From: Rhodococcoides kyotonense
GTDB lineage: Bacteria > Actinomycetota > Actinomycetes > Mycobacteriales > Mycobacteriaceae
Direction of reading: 5' to 3'
Length of the DNA: 64,000 nucleotides
Assembly: GCF_900188125.1 (NCBI RefSeq)
Contig: NZ_FZOW01000007.1
Span: 1-64,000, forward strand
Shown here: positions 33,801 through 41,737 of the stretch, in pieces
How positions within the stretch are numbered: position 1 is the stretch's first letter
How the letters are laid out: each line of letters starts with the position of its first letter
The notes under the pieces: model-generated
Told to the model about the DNA's origin: nothing
What the model saw: only the letters and a program-made list of their open reading frames with translations
The model's database searches: none
Position numbers and translations under genes: made by a program

Positions 33801-36063
33801 CTGGGCCGGCTACCTCGCCGATCCGATGCTCGAGGAGATCGAGATCAAGATCGGTCAGGGCGCCAAACCCGGTGAAGGCGGCCAGCTTCCGGCGCCGAAG
33901 GTCACCGTCGACATCGCCGCCGCTCGCGGCGGCACACCCGGTGTCGAACTCGTCTCTCCCCCACCACATCACGACACGTACTCGATCGAGGATCTCGCGC
34001 AGCTGATCCACGACTGCAAGGCCGCGCGCATTCGTGTGATCGTCAAACTCGTGTCGTCCGAGGGAATCGGCACCATCGCCGTGGGCGTGGCGAAGGCGGG
34101 CGCCGACGTCATCAACATCGCGGGCAACACCGGAGGAACCGGAGCTGCGTCGGTGACGAGCCTGAAGTACGCAGGCCGCGCCGCCGAGATCGGACTCGCC
34201 GAAGTACATCAGGCGTTGTGCGCCAACGGTCTTCGACAGAAGGTGGTGCTCCGGTGTTCCGGTGCGCACCAGACCGGCAAGGATGTACTCACGTCCGCAC
34301 TTCTCGGAGGCGACAGCTTCGAGTTCGGCACGACTGCCCTGATGATGATGGGCTGCGTCATGGCGAAGAACTGCAACGTCAAGTGTCCCGCCGGCCTCAC
34401 CACCAATCCGGAGGTGTTCGACGGCGACCCGCGCTCGATGGCGCAGTACCTGCTGAACATCGCCCACGACGTCCGCGAACTGCTCGCCGAACTGGGCCTG
34501 ACATCGCTCGCCGAGGCACGCGGCCGCGTCGACCTGCTCCATGTGCTCGACCACCACGCCACTGTCGGTGTCCTGGACGTACGCCGCATGCTCACCGTCG
34601 TGCCGGAAACCGTCGTCGACGACCCGGTCTATCTCGAACGCGAGTACGGCATAGACGACATGCTGCTCGACGAGGTTCGCACTGCACTCCTCGACGAGCG
34701 CGCGGAGACGGTGGCACCGGGCGATCGGACCCACCTCGGCAACTTGAACAAGAGCGTGGGTGGTCAGCTCGCGGTCGACATCGAGCGGATTCTCAACTAC
34801 GAGCTCACCGACACGGCGGAGTTGCCGTCGGTGCTCACCGACGACCGTGGCCGCAACTACCTCGCCCCCGGCACCGTCGACGTGCGGACGTACGGCGCCG
34901 CCGGTCTGTCGTTCGCCGCGTTCTGCAACGACGGCATGATCATGGACCACAGCGGCACGTGCAACGACGGCGTCGGCAAGTCCATGAGCGGTGGAACAGT
35001 GATCGTCCGCTCCCCCGGCGGCGGCTCGCCGGAGGCAGGCGGGAACGTTCTGATCGGCAACTTCGCACTGTTCGGCGCAACGGGTGGAAGGGCATTCGTC
35101 GAAGGTGAATCGGGCGACCGCTTCGGAGTCCGCAACTCGGGTGCAACGGCCGTCGTCGAAGGCGTCGGCGATTTCGCGTGCGAATACATGACGGGCGGCG
35201 CGATCCTGAACCTGGGCGGCTTCGGCAAGGGCGTCTGCAACGGCATGAGTGGCGGGTTCTTCTACCAGTACGACCCGTCCCGCCTGCTCCCGCTGCGTGC
35301 CAGCGCGGACTCGATCGTTCTGGGTTCCATCACCGGAGACGACGAATTCGCCGAGATCCACAACCTGGCCGTGCGGATGCTGCTCGAGTGGCACGTCGAG
35401 GCCACCGGATCCGCGTCGGCGACGCGGTTGCTGCAGAACTGGGAAGTCGAACAGCACCGATTCGTCTATGCGATGCCACGCGCTCTGCTGCTCTATCAGG
35501 ACAGCGACGCCATCCTCGCAGCCAAGTCGCGCAAGGAATTGCTCGACGAGCTCGCAGGTGCGCTCGCGGTGCAGCAGGTCCGCTCCTACAAGCTGAGTCT
35601 GCGCGACAGCACTCCGGTGCTGGGCGGCGCGGTACCGGGATACGGCGAAACCGACACCACCGCTGTGTACGCGCTGCTGAACCAGTACACGGTGCTGCAT
35701 TACGCACACGAGGTCGCGCTCACTCGAATCCCCGGGGCCACGACGCACGACGACCCCGCTGTCCACAAGGCTGCGCGCAATCTCGTGCTGACCGAAGACT
35801 TCGCGCTGGTCCAGCGCCTTGTCCAGTACGCGAAAGACGTCCTCGCCGGCTACGAGGACGAGCAGTTGGCCGCGCTGATCGGGGCCAAACGCGTCGACGA
35901 CTACAAGCAGGCTCTCACCGCCCGCAACGTTCGATCGACGGACAGTCCTGCCACCTACGGCTGGATCATGTTCCAGGACGCCAAGAACCGCGGCAAGCTC
36001 GGATCCCTGCCGAGTTTCGACGAGCTGTTCGCTGTGCGTGCCGTCCCTGACCTGGTGTCCTAG
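30889..36063 (+). CDS. gltB: GltB-like glutamate synthase large subunit, extended
   Basis: 1724 residues; ordinary GltB has about 1500. GGAGGAGG is seven bases before the ATG. Order: class II amidotransferase domain with the nucleophile Cys18 (DSCGVGFI), HRGG, RFSTNTDP and AHNGELNT; central domain; FMN domain with SHGALNANAHE, GAKPGEGGQLPAPKV and SPPPHHDTYSIEDL; then the GXGXG helix with GFGKGVCNGMSGG. The 3Fe-4S cysteines are C-x5-C-x3-C (CVMAKNCNVKC), one residue shorter than the usual C-x5-C-x4-C. About 160 extra residues follow the normal end. It should make two glutamates from glutamine and 2-oxoglutarate, but no gltD is adjacent. A diflavin reductase gene follows after 20 bases and may replace it. 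Confidence 0.85.
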   Translation: MHDGVVGLYDPSLDSDSCGVGFITRKDGVQSRDVLVKAREALCSVPHRGGMSAEGVGDGGGVSVDLSLEFFRRITERRDLELGRFCVGNFFLPDDESQHGRAIELIHRAMIDRGFTPLTVREVPIDNSAIRPAAVEYQRAVRQWIWEVPRPRPEPAHIDRLIHEALLHIESIAYTSPALAGLYPLSLSARTQVLKGRLNSDEVIPYFRDLVDPAHSVHTIFFHTRFSTNTDPHPTMAQPFRFMAHNGELNTDKKNRLAEAAVASAKRRAIVRPPGQSDSCRLDQTLQARVVEDSVELVTAVVSMMPPAWENDYTLSPQVRAMFEYFSLYEEKNDGPAALVFGDGTVIGARLDRLGLRPLRTVETGEYLCAFSEAGQVRFPPETITHRGRVEAGGMIYFDHRDKHTYTTREAFEKLAAERDYASLLADARIGLDDLAPATVIDDAYAGDLERHQRYIAYSLDQESFKFLMDPMLAHGVERVSAMGYGNAINALTDREGGIAKYFSQRFAQVTNPPLDSIREADGMTLRVALGSKPNVGGPVSRQIVIPSPLLSQSDLRALAEQTHAPVARFDMLFPAIDGDSATNEKALADAMSALADDVVRFARRGGIAILSDRGITRDLAALPAIAVVSYVNVRLIAAGVRLRVSLVVDSGQISSSHHVAAVLGFGAAAVHPLTVRLRAEEKYAGDPDVAFAKFVKAAEKSLMKTMGRVGLCTVESYIGGEFFEPNFLDTSDAVLTQWFPNMVSPVGGVGFPAIAASVAHWHAHARTASGEADLPNLGLFKERADGAGHSFGAASVRGFVDLTKEKIEFADARGESDQAHTDALRLLTITKLGDAFGLDARAYQSTSFDRLTAEQIDTFAITSDYRAFVRSMNEERSRRPAALRDVLAIDFGGDSIPLNIVQPASEITPLLASGAMSHGALNANAHEAVAHGTNMVGAMSNSGEGGEHISRYGTVRASRIKQFASGRFGIWAGYLADPMLEEIEIKIGQGAKPGEGGQLPAPKVTVDIAAARGGTPGVELVSPPPHHDTYSIEDLAQLIHDCKAARIRVIVKLVSSEGIGTIAVGVAKAGADVINIAGNTGGTGAASVTSLKYAGRAAEIGLAEVHQALCANGLRQKVVLRCSGAHQTGKDVLTSALLGGDSFEFGTTALMMMGCVMAKNCNVKCPAGLTTNPEVFDGDPRSMAQYLLNIAHDVRELLAELGLTSLAEARGRVDLLHVLDHHATVGVLDVRRMLTVVPETVVDDPVYLEREYGIDDMLLDEVRTALLDERAETVAPGDRTHLGNLNKSVGGQLAVDIERILNYELTDTAELPSVLTDDRGRNYLAPGTVDVRTYGAAGLSFAAFCNDGMIMDHSGTCNDGVGKSMSGGTVIVRSPGGGSPEAGGNVLIGNFALFGATGGRAFVEGESGDRFGVRNSGATAVVEGVGDFACEYMTGGAILNLGGFGKGVCNGMSGGFFYQYDPSRLLPLRASADSIVLGSITGDDEFAEIHNLAVRMLLEWHVEATGSASATRLLQNWEVEQHRFVYAMPRALLLYQDSDAILAAKSRKELLDELAGALAVQQVRSYKLSLRDSTPVLGGAVPGYGETDTTAVYALLNQYTVLHYAHEVALTRIPGATTHDDPAVHKAARNLVLTEDFALVQRLVQYAKDVLAGYEDEQLAALIGAKRVDDYKQALTARNVRSTDSPATYGWIMFQDAKNRGKLGSLPSFDELFAVRAVPDLVS

Positions 36064-36083
36064 AGTCCTGAAAGAAGAAGCAC

Positions 36084-37865
36084 GTGCTGATTCCCTACAT
36101 TCCCGACGACGCGCCGTTCACCGGCGATCAACGAGCCTGGCTGTCCGGTTTCCTCGCCGGTCTGCACTCGCGCATGGCGATGCCGACGGGGTCGGCAACG
36201 CAATCCGACGCGGCTCCGGCTGCGGCGTCGGCCCCGCTGCAGATTCTGTTCGGCAGCCAGACCGGCAACGCCGAAAGCCTCGCTCAGGACGCCGCCGACC
36301 TGGCCAGGAAGAGTGGGTTGGATCCGCACGTGGCGTCGCTCGACGCAGTCGACATGAATGCGTTGTCGGCGATGCGACGGCTGCTGATTGTGACGTCCAC
36401 CTATGGAGAGGGCGAGATGCCGGACAACGCACAGTTGTTCTGGGATGCCGTCGCTGCCGATACAGCCCCTACACTGGAAGGGTTGTTTTTTGCGGTCTTG
36501 GCGCTGGGTGACACCAGCTACGACGGATACTGTAAGGCGGGACGAGACATCGACGCACGACTGGAAGCACTGGGGGCAACCCGGACGGCCGACCGTCTGG
36601 ACTGCGACGTCGAGTACGAGGACGCCGCCGCGACCTGGCTTTCAGCCACCGTTCCCGCCCTCGCCGCTGTCGACGGAGGCGCTCCCGCTGCCGCAGCGCC
36701 TGCTCCGGAAGCGAAGCCTGCAAAGGCTGCATCCAAGCGCTCGCCGTGGAACCGCAAGAACCCATACCGGGCGACCGTGCTGGCCAACCGGGTGCTGTCC
36801 GGCCCCTCGTCCGCCAAGGAAGTACGCCACTACGCGTTCTCCCTGGGAGACAGCGGCCTGAGCTACGAGGCGGGCGACGGACTCGGCGTCAAGCCGGTCA
36901 ACAACCCCGAATTGGTCGACGCGTTGATCGGGCGTCTGCGAGTGGCACCGGACTCGACGGTCACCGTCAAGGGCTCGGAGCAGCGACTCGACGAACTGCT
37001 GACACACTCCTACGAGATCGGTGTGCCGTCGATGGACCTCGTCGAGGCCGTCGCCGAACGCACCGGCGACGACGAGCTCGTCCACGTGCTGTCGACGGGC
37101 GACCGCGAGGCTCTCGACGCATGGACGTGGGGCAAGGACGTCCTCGACGTGCTGGCTCTCGACGACAAGCTCGCGTTCGACCCCGCGGAACTGCTCGGAC
37201 TCCTCCGTCCGTTGCAACATCGGGTGTACTCCATCTCGTCGTCACCGCTCGCCCACGAGGGCACCGTGCATCTGACGGTCGCGAGCGTCCGCTACCGGTC
37301 GGCCGAACGCGACCGCGGCGGAGTCTGTTCGACGTTCCTCGCCGATCGAGTTGCGCAGGGCGAGTCGGCGGGTGTGTTCCTGTCCGCGAACAAGTCGTTC
37401 CGGCTTCCCGCCGACGACGACGCGCCGGTCGTCATGGTCGGACCGGGTACCGGCATCGCGCCGTTCCGAGCGTTCCTGCACGAGCGTCGGGCACGCAACG
37501 CGTCGGGACGCAATTGGCTCTTCTTCGGTGACCAACACCGCGGGAGCGACTACATCTACGAGGACGAGCTCGACGCACTGTCCCGCGACGGTGTGCTGAC
37601 CAAGCTCGATCTCGCGTTCTCGCGTGATCAGACCGAGAAGGTCTACGTGCAGAACCGGATGCGCGAGAATGGCAAGGAGCTGTACGCCTGGCTCGAAGAG
37701 GGCGGACATTTCTACGTATGCGGCGACGCCACACGCATGGCGAAGGACGTCGACGCTGCGTTGCACGACGTCGTCGCCGAGCACGGTGGACGCACGTCCG
37801 ATCAGGCCGAGGACTACGTGGCCGAACTCAAGCGCAGCAAGCGCTACCTGCGCGACGTCTACTGA
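36084..37865 (+). CDS. CysJ/CPR-type NADPH diflavin reductase
   Basis: 593 residues. The start is GTG 36084, with GAAAGAAG upstream. The N-terminal PFTGDQRAWLSGFLAGL motif is followed by a flavodoxin domain (FGSQTGNAES, STYGEGEMPDNA, LALGDTSYDGYC), the FAD domain (RVYSISSSPLAHEG, GGVCSTFLADRV) and the NADPH domain (VGPGTGIAPFRAFLHE, FYVCGDATRMAKDV, terminal aromatic Tyr). It moves electrons from NADPH through FAD and FMN to a partner. No sulphite reductase haemoprotein is encoded nearby. The neighbours are the GltB-like protein before it and a HemS-like protein after it; either could be the acceptor. Confidence 0.85.
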   Translation: MLIPYIPDDAPFTGDQRAWLSGFLAGLHSRMAMPTGSATQSDAAPAAASAPLQILFGSQTGNAESLAQDAADLARKSGLDPHVASLDAVDMNALSAMRRLLIVTSTYGEGEMPDNAQLFWDAVAADTAPTLEGLFFAVLALGDTSYDGYCKAGRDIDARLEALGATRTADRLDCDVEYEDAAATWLSATVPALAAVDGGAPAAAAPAPEAKPAKAASKRSPWNRKNPYRATVLANRVLSGPSSAKEVRHYAFSLGDSGLSYEAGDGLGVKPVNNPELVDALIGRLRVAPDSTVTVKGSEQRLDELLTHSYEIGVPSMDLVEAVAERTGDDELVHVLSTGDREALDAWTWGKDVLDVLALDDKLAFDPAELLGLLRPLQHRVYSISSSPLAHEGTVHLTVASVRYRSAERDRGGVCSTFLADRVAQGESAGVFLSANKSFRLPADDDAPVVMVGPGTGIAPFRAFLHERRARNASGRNWLFFGDQHRGSDYIYEDELDALSRDGVLTKLDLAFSRDQTEKVYVQNRMRENGKELYAWLEEGGHFYVCGDATRMAKDVDAALHDVVAEHGGRTSDQAEDYVAELKRSKRYLRDVY

Positions 37866-37884
37866 CTTTTCAGGAGAACCCCAG

Positions 37885-38928
37885 ATGCCAACCCCTCCTT
37901 CCGAGGGCGGAGGCGGAGACGAGCAGAATCGGCCGAATCCTGGTCCGAGCGCGATGCCTGCAGGCGCTTCTCGCCCATGCGGGCGCCACAGCGAATGCCG
38001 TTGTGCTGCAGCTCTTCCCACTTCTTCCCGTAAGACAGATCTCGAATCCCTACTGGACAAGCCGGACTTCGCCGGCGAGATGATCGGCGGCGGTGCCGCC
38101 GGAGTCACGGAATTCCTTCCGCTGCTGGAGGAATCGGTCGCGATCACGGTGTCCGGCCCCGCGGTGATGAACGACGTCGGACACTACGAGCCGCCCACGG
38201 TGATGGGCGGCCCGATCAGGACGTCGAAGAGCCGAATTTCTCTGCGTCTCAACCTTTCCCGACTGAACTGCGCCGTCGCCACCGAGCCGGATCAGTATCT
38301 TCCACCGACACTGAGACTGTTCGACACGAGCGGATTCGCCGCCCACGCGACGTACCTGACACCGCGATCGGATCGCATCGCATTCGAAGCGCTGCGGCAG
38401 TTGACCACTCCGCCGGTAACCGATCCGTTCGAGGTGCCTGCTTCACCGTCGACCCCCGAGCAAGCACTGGCCGTGTGGTCCGGCGCGGACCAGATCGAAC
38501 AGTTCGATTCGATCCTCGGCGACGGCGGCGTCACGCGTCACGCAGCGCTTCCTTCGCTGTCGTCGTTGAGGTACCGACAGATAGATCCGACGCGCATCTC
38601 CGGCGCGCTCGAACACCTCGCGTATCTGGAACTGCCCATGACCATGGTCACCGTAGGCGCGGGCTGCATGCAGATCCACCACGATCACCTGATCGCCGCC
38701 CGGCTCTCCGGCGGCAATCTGACCCTGGCGTCGGGCATGTGCCGGATGATGGTCGACCTCGCCCATGTGACGTCCTGCTGGGCGACCGTCACGTCCGGCG
38801 TGTGGGGCCCGACGTCGTCGATCGAGATGTACGACCGTCGCGGACACTGCTCTGTGGTGTTCACGCAGACCGGCGCGACCGACGCCGTGGTCGCCGGAGT
38901 CTGGGAAGAGGTCGTGGCTTCGCTGTAG
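37885..38928 (+). CDS. HemS/ChuS-like haem-utilisation protein
   Basis: 347 residues with the HemS internal duplication. First half: VSGPAVMNDVGHYEPP and LRLFDTSGFAAHATYLT followed by a SDRIAFEAL helix. Second half: VGAGCMQIHHDHLIAARLSG and TSSIEMYDRRGHCSVVFTQ. These are the core patterns of HemS/HmuS/ChuS proteins, which bind haem and in some cases degrade it with electrons from a CPR-type reductase. CAGGAG lies eight bases before ATG 37885. The first 50 or so residues (Gly/Pro/Cys-rich) do not resemble the family N-terminus, so the start may be later or the 5' end may be altered. It follows the diflavin reductase by 19 bases. Confidence 0.68.
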   Translation: MPTPPSEGGGGDEQNRPNPGPSAMPAGASRPCGRHSECRCAAALPTSSRKTDLESLLDKPDFAGEMIGGGAAGVTEFLPLLEESVAITVSGPAVMNDVGHYEPPTVMGGPIRTSKSRISLRLNLSRLNCAVATEPDQYLPPTLRLFDTSGFAAHATYLTPRSDRIAFEALRQLTTPPVTDPFEVPASPSTPEQALAVWSGADQIEQFDSILGDGGVTRHAALPSLSSLRYRQIDPTRISGALEHLAYLELPMTMVTVGAGCMQIHHDHLIAARLSGGNLTLASGMCRMMVDLAHVTSCWATVTSGVWGPTSSIEMYDRRGHCSVVFTQTGATDAVVAGVWEEVVASL

Positions 38929-39022
38929 CGCCGTGCGCCTCACCGAATTTGTCGGACCCAGCGGCTATGTTTCCTTTCGCAGAACTTCGAGAGTGCACAC
39001 GGTGATCGACGAAGGAGCGCAT

Positions 39023-39910
39023 GTGGGTGCTGGGTACGGGGACGAGCTGGATCCGGCGGGGTTCGACGCAACACTGGCGGATGCGTGGCATCGTTTCGAG
39101 AGCAACCTCGCGGTGCACGTCGCGACCATGCCGGAGGGCACGTACATCACCATCACGTCGGCTCAGGCGTCCCACGGTCAGCGGGGGCAACGCCCGTACG
39201 TCGACCTCGTCGCCGTCGATGCCGAGCGGATGGTCTGCGTCGCCGCGCTACCGTCCTACCTGTACCCGGAGGATCCCGACCGCATCTCGTTCGACCGGCG
39301 GCTTCACGGCCTCGGCTGGTCCGAGCCCGGCAAACCGACCGTCGACGGCACTGTCATGGATTACACGCTGGACGGCGTCCGCGACGAAGCAGATCTCCTC
39401 GCGACTGTCGCGGTCGCGACGTTCCGTGAGGTCTGGAACGTGCCACACCCGTCGTTCCTCAGCGCGTGGACGGTAGGGCCTGGTGAGTCGGGCAGCGGCC
39501 CGGTCGCTCTCGCACACGTCACGGTCGACGAGCGGCCGCGCTCGGTCACGCCGCGCACGTCCACCCCGTCGGCCGATTCGTTGCCGACCGAACTTCGATC
39601 GCTGCACACGTTCTGTGAGCTCATCGGTCACCGCGTCGACGCCGCGACGGTGCTGTCGGTGTGCGGTTCCGCCGATCTGGGCGAACTTCGAGTCATCGCC
39701 CGCGCACACGCGCGCGACTGCGCCGAACACGCGGATCGTTGTCGCACAGCCGGGTCGGAGATCTCGTCGAGGGTGTGGCGACGCCAGGCCAGGTCGTGGC
39801 TCCACACCGCCGACAGCCTGCGAGCGGGCGGCGACACACGTCCGTCGGAGCCCGAGAGTGGCGCACGCCCGTCAGGGCCGGACAGTGCGGCGAAGTCCGC
39901 TGGCTCGTAA
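39023..39910 (+). CDS. T3SS/YbjN-chaperone-like protein, short form
   Basis: 295 residues. GTG 39023 has AAGGAG five bases upstream, which decides it over the longer frame from 38933. The N-terminal domain ends TFREVWNVPHPSFLSAW, the same signature as in the protein at 1597-2727. The C-terminal part has VLSVCGSADLGELR and a helical His/Cys/Asp-rich stretch (HARDCAEHADRC). The YbjN-like middle domain of the longer relative is missing. Its last 39 bases overlap the end of recD on the other strand. Function unknown; possibly a peptide-binding chaperone. Confidence 0.6.
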   Translation: MGAGYGDELDPAGFDATLADAWHRFESNLAVHVATMPEGTYITITSAQASHGQRGQRPYVDLVAVDAERMVCVAALPSYLYPEDPDRISFDRRLHGLGWSEPGKPTVDGTVMDYTLDGVRDEADLLATVAVATFREVWNVPHPSFLSAWTVGPGESGSGPVALAHVTVDERPRSVTPRTSTPSADSLPTELRSLHTFCELIGHRVDAATVLSVCGSADLGELRVIARAHARDCAEHADRCRTAGSEISSRVWRRQARSWLHTADSLRAGGDTRPSEPESGARPSGPDSAAKSAGS

Positions 39911-41737
39911 CACCTGACGCTCGACTCCCGCGCGCACTGCGGCCTCGGTACCGATGATCCGAACGTGGTGCCGGGCCCTCGTGATCGCGGTGTACAGCAG
40001 CTCACGAGTCAACAGCGACGACGCTTGGGCAGGAAGCATGACCGAGACGGTGTCGTACTGACTGCCTTGACTACGGTGAATCGTCATCGCGTACACCGTC
40101 TGCACCGAGGACAGCACGTTCGGATGCACCAGCTGCGGTTCGGATCCGCGCTGGAATGCTGCCATCAGCGCACCGTCACCGACGTCGACCACCACACCGG
40201 TGTCGCCGTTGTAGATCCGTGCCTCGTGATCGTTGGCGGTCACCAGCAACGGTTGGCCGGCGTACCAGCGGCTGGGGTCGAGGAAGGCACCCGACGCCTC
40301 CCCGACCCATTCCATCGCCCGGCGAGCCCAGTCCTGCACGCCGAACGGTCCCTGTCGGTGCGCGCACAGCAGCCGGTGGGTCTCGAGCTTAGCGAGCGCC
40401 TCGGATGCGTCGCCGACGCGCGCGGCTGCCGTGACCGCAGCGGCGGTCCCGAGGATGTCGGTGTGCAACGCGTCGAGGTCGGTGGGTGCATGGAACGACA
40501 ACTGCTCGTCGTTGCCGTCGAGCAGCTCCATGACCCGATCGGACCGGCCGTCTCGCACTGCCACGGCCAGCTCGGCGATGGCACCGCCGAACCGTCGTCC
40601 ACGACTCAGTCGGACGACGCCGCTGCCGAGGCGGTCGCGTTCGGCGCTGGACAGTGCAGCCTCGTGCGGGTCGTCCCGAGCGTCGAGATCGGCGGAGATC
40701 AGGGTCTCGAGATCCGGTCCGAGTGTGCCGCGTACCGGCCTCGCGACCAGGTCGGCCAGGACCGCACCCGCGTCGACGGACGTCAGCTGATCGGGGTCGC
40801 CGACGAGGATCAGCCGCGTGTCGGCGCGCACTGCTTCGAGCAGTCGGGACATCATGGTCAGCGACACCATCGACGTCTCGTCGACGACGATGACGTCGTA
40901 CGGCAGCCTGTTCGACGCGTTGTGCCGGAAACGGCTCTTGCTGCCGCGCTGCCAGCCGAGCAGTCGGTGCAGAGTCATCGCAGTGAGGCCGTCGGGCAAG
41001 CCCAGTTCTTCCGATTGCTCGGTCACCGATTCCTGAAGACGCGCGGCGGCCTTGCCCGTCGGAGCTGCGAGTCCGATTCGGATCGACGGCCCCAACTGCC
41101 GGACGAACATCGCCAGCACACGCGCGACGGTGTGCGTCTTACCGGTGCCGGGACCACCGGCGATGACCGCGGTCCACTGCGTCGCGGCCAACGCGGCAGC
41201 GATGCGCTGGCGGTCAGGAGCCAATGTTGGCTGCTTTTCGTCGTCGACGAACAACGAATTCAGTTGCTGCCGAACAGTATCTGTGTCGACGTCCGGACGT
41301 GTGAGTCCGCGACTGTCGAGGACGTGCCGGATGGTGCGCTCCTGAAGAAAATACCGGTCGAGGTACAGCAACTCACCTTCGTCGGTGTCGACCAGCCTCA
41401 GCGGTCTCAGCGGACCACGGTCCCCGCCCACGACGAGCGGGCTGGCACGCAGCGCAGCCAGCACGTCGGCGAGCTCCGGCCACGGCAGAGCTTCGACGTC
41501 GACGTCGGATTCCTCGTCGACCGGAATGTCGCGGAGACGATGCAGATCCAGACACACCGAACCGGACCGGACTGCGCGCACAGCGAGCGCCGTCGCGAAC
41601 ATGACGTCGTCGGACGTCTCTCCGCCGAGCGAGGCAAGTCTCAGTGCGACGTGCACGTCGGCGGCAGCGAGAATTCCGGCCTCGTTGAACGTGCGCAGCC
41701 GTCCTCGGGCACGCTGCACGAGTTGCGCGTCGATCAT
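39872..41737 (-). CDS. recD: exodeoxyribonuclease V subunit alpha
   Basis: 621 residues, 5'-3' SF1 helicase of RecBCD. The N-terminal RecB-binding part is followed by Walker A in VIAGGPGTGKTHTVARVLA, Walker B VIVVDETSMVSL, VGDPDQLTSVDAGAVLAD, and motif VI AITRARHHVRIIG at the C-terminus. The ATG overlaps the recB stop (ATGA). The length is normal for actinobacterial RecD. It ends inside the convergent plus-strand gene. Confidence 0.92.
   Translation of the reverse strand: MIDAQLVQRARGRLRTFNEAGILAAADVHVALRLASLGGETSDDVMFATALAVRAVRSGSVCLDLHRLRDIPVDEESDVDVEALPWPELADVLAALRASPLVVGGDRGPLRPLRLVDTDEGELLYLDRYFLQERTIRHVLDSRGLTRPDVDTDTVRQQLNSLFVDDEKQPTLAPDRQRIAAALAATQWTAVIAGGPGTGKTHTVARVLAMFVRQLGPSIRIGLAAPTGKAAARLQESVTEQSEELGLPDGLTAMTLHRLLGWQRGSKSRFRHNASNRLPYDVIVVDETSMVSLTMMSRLLEAVRADTRLILVGDPDQLTSVDAGAVLADLVARPVRGTLGPDLETLISADLDARDDPHEAALSSAERDRLGSGVVRLSRGRRFGGAIAELAVAVRDGRSDRVMELLDGNDEQLSFHAPTDLDALHTDILGTAAAVTAAARVGDASEALAKLETHRLLCAHRQGPFGVQDWARRAMEWVGEASGAFLDPSRWYAGQPLLVTANDHEARIYNGDTGVVVDVGDGALMAAFQRGSEPQLVHPNVLSSVQTVYAMTIHRSQGSQYDTVSVMLPAQASSLLTRELLYTAITRARHHVRIIGTEAAVRAGVERQVLRASGLRRTVRP

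Noticed and set aside
33121..35766. 881-residue open frame antisense to gltB
   Set aside because: It is a GC-rich shadow of a strongly conserved gene, Arg/Val-rich with no recognisable domain or ribosome-binding site.
36084..37865. Naming the diflavin reductase cysJ
   Set aside because: No cysI or other sulphate-assimilation gene is nearby; the family also serves other acceptors.
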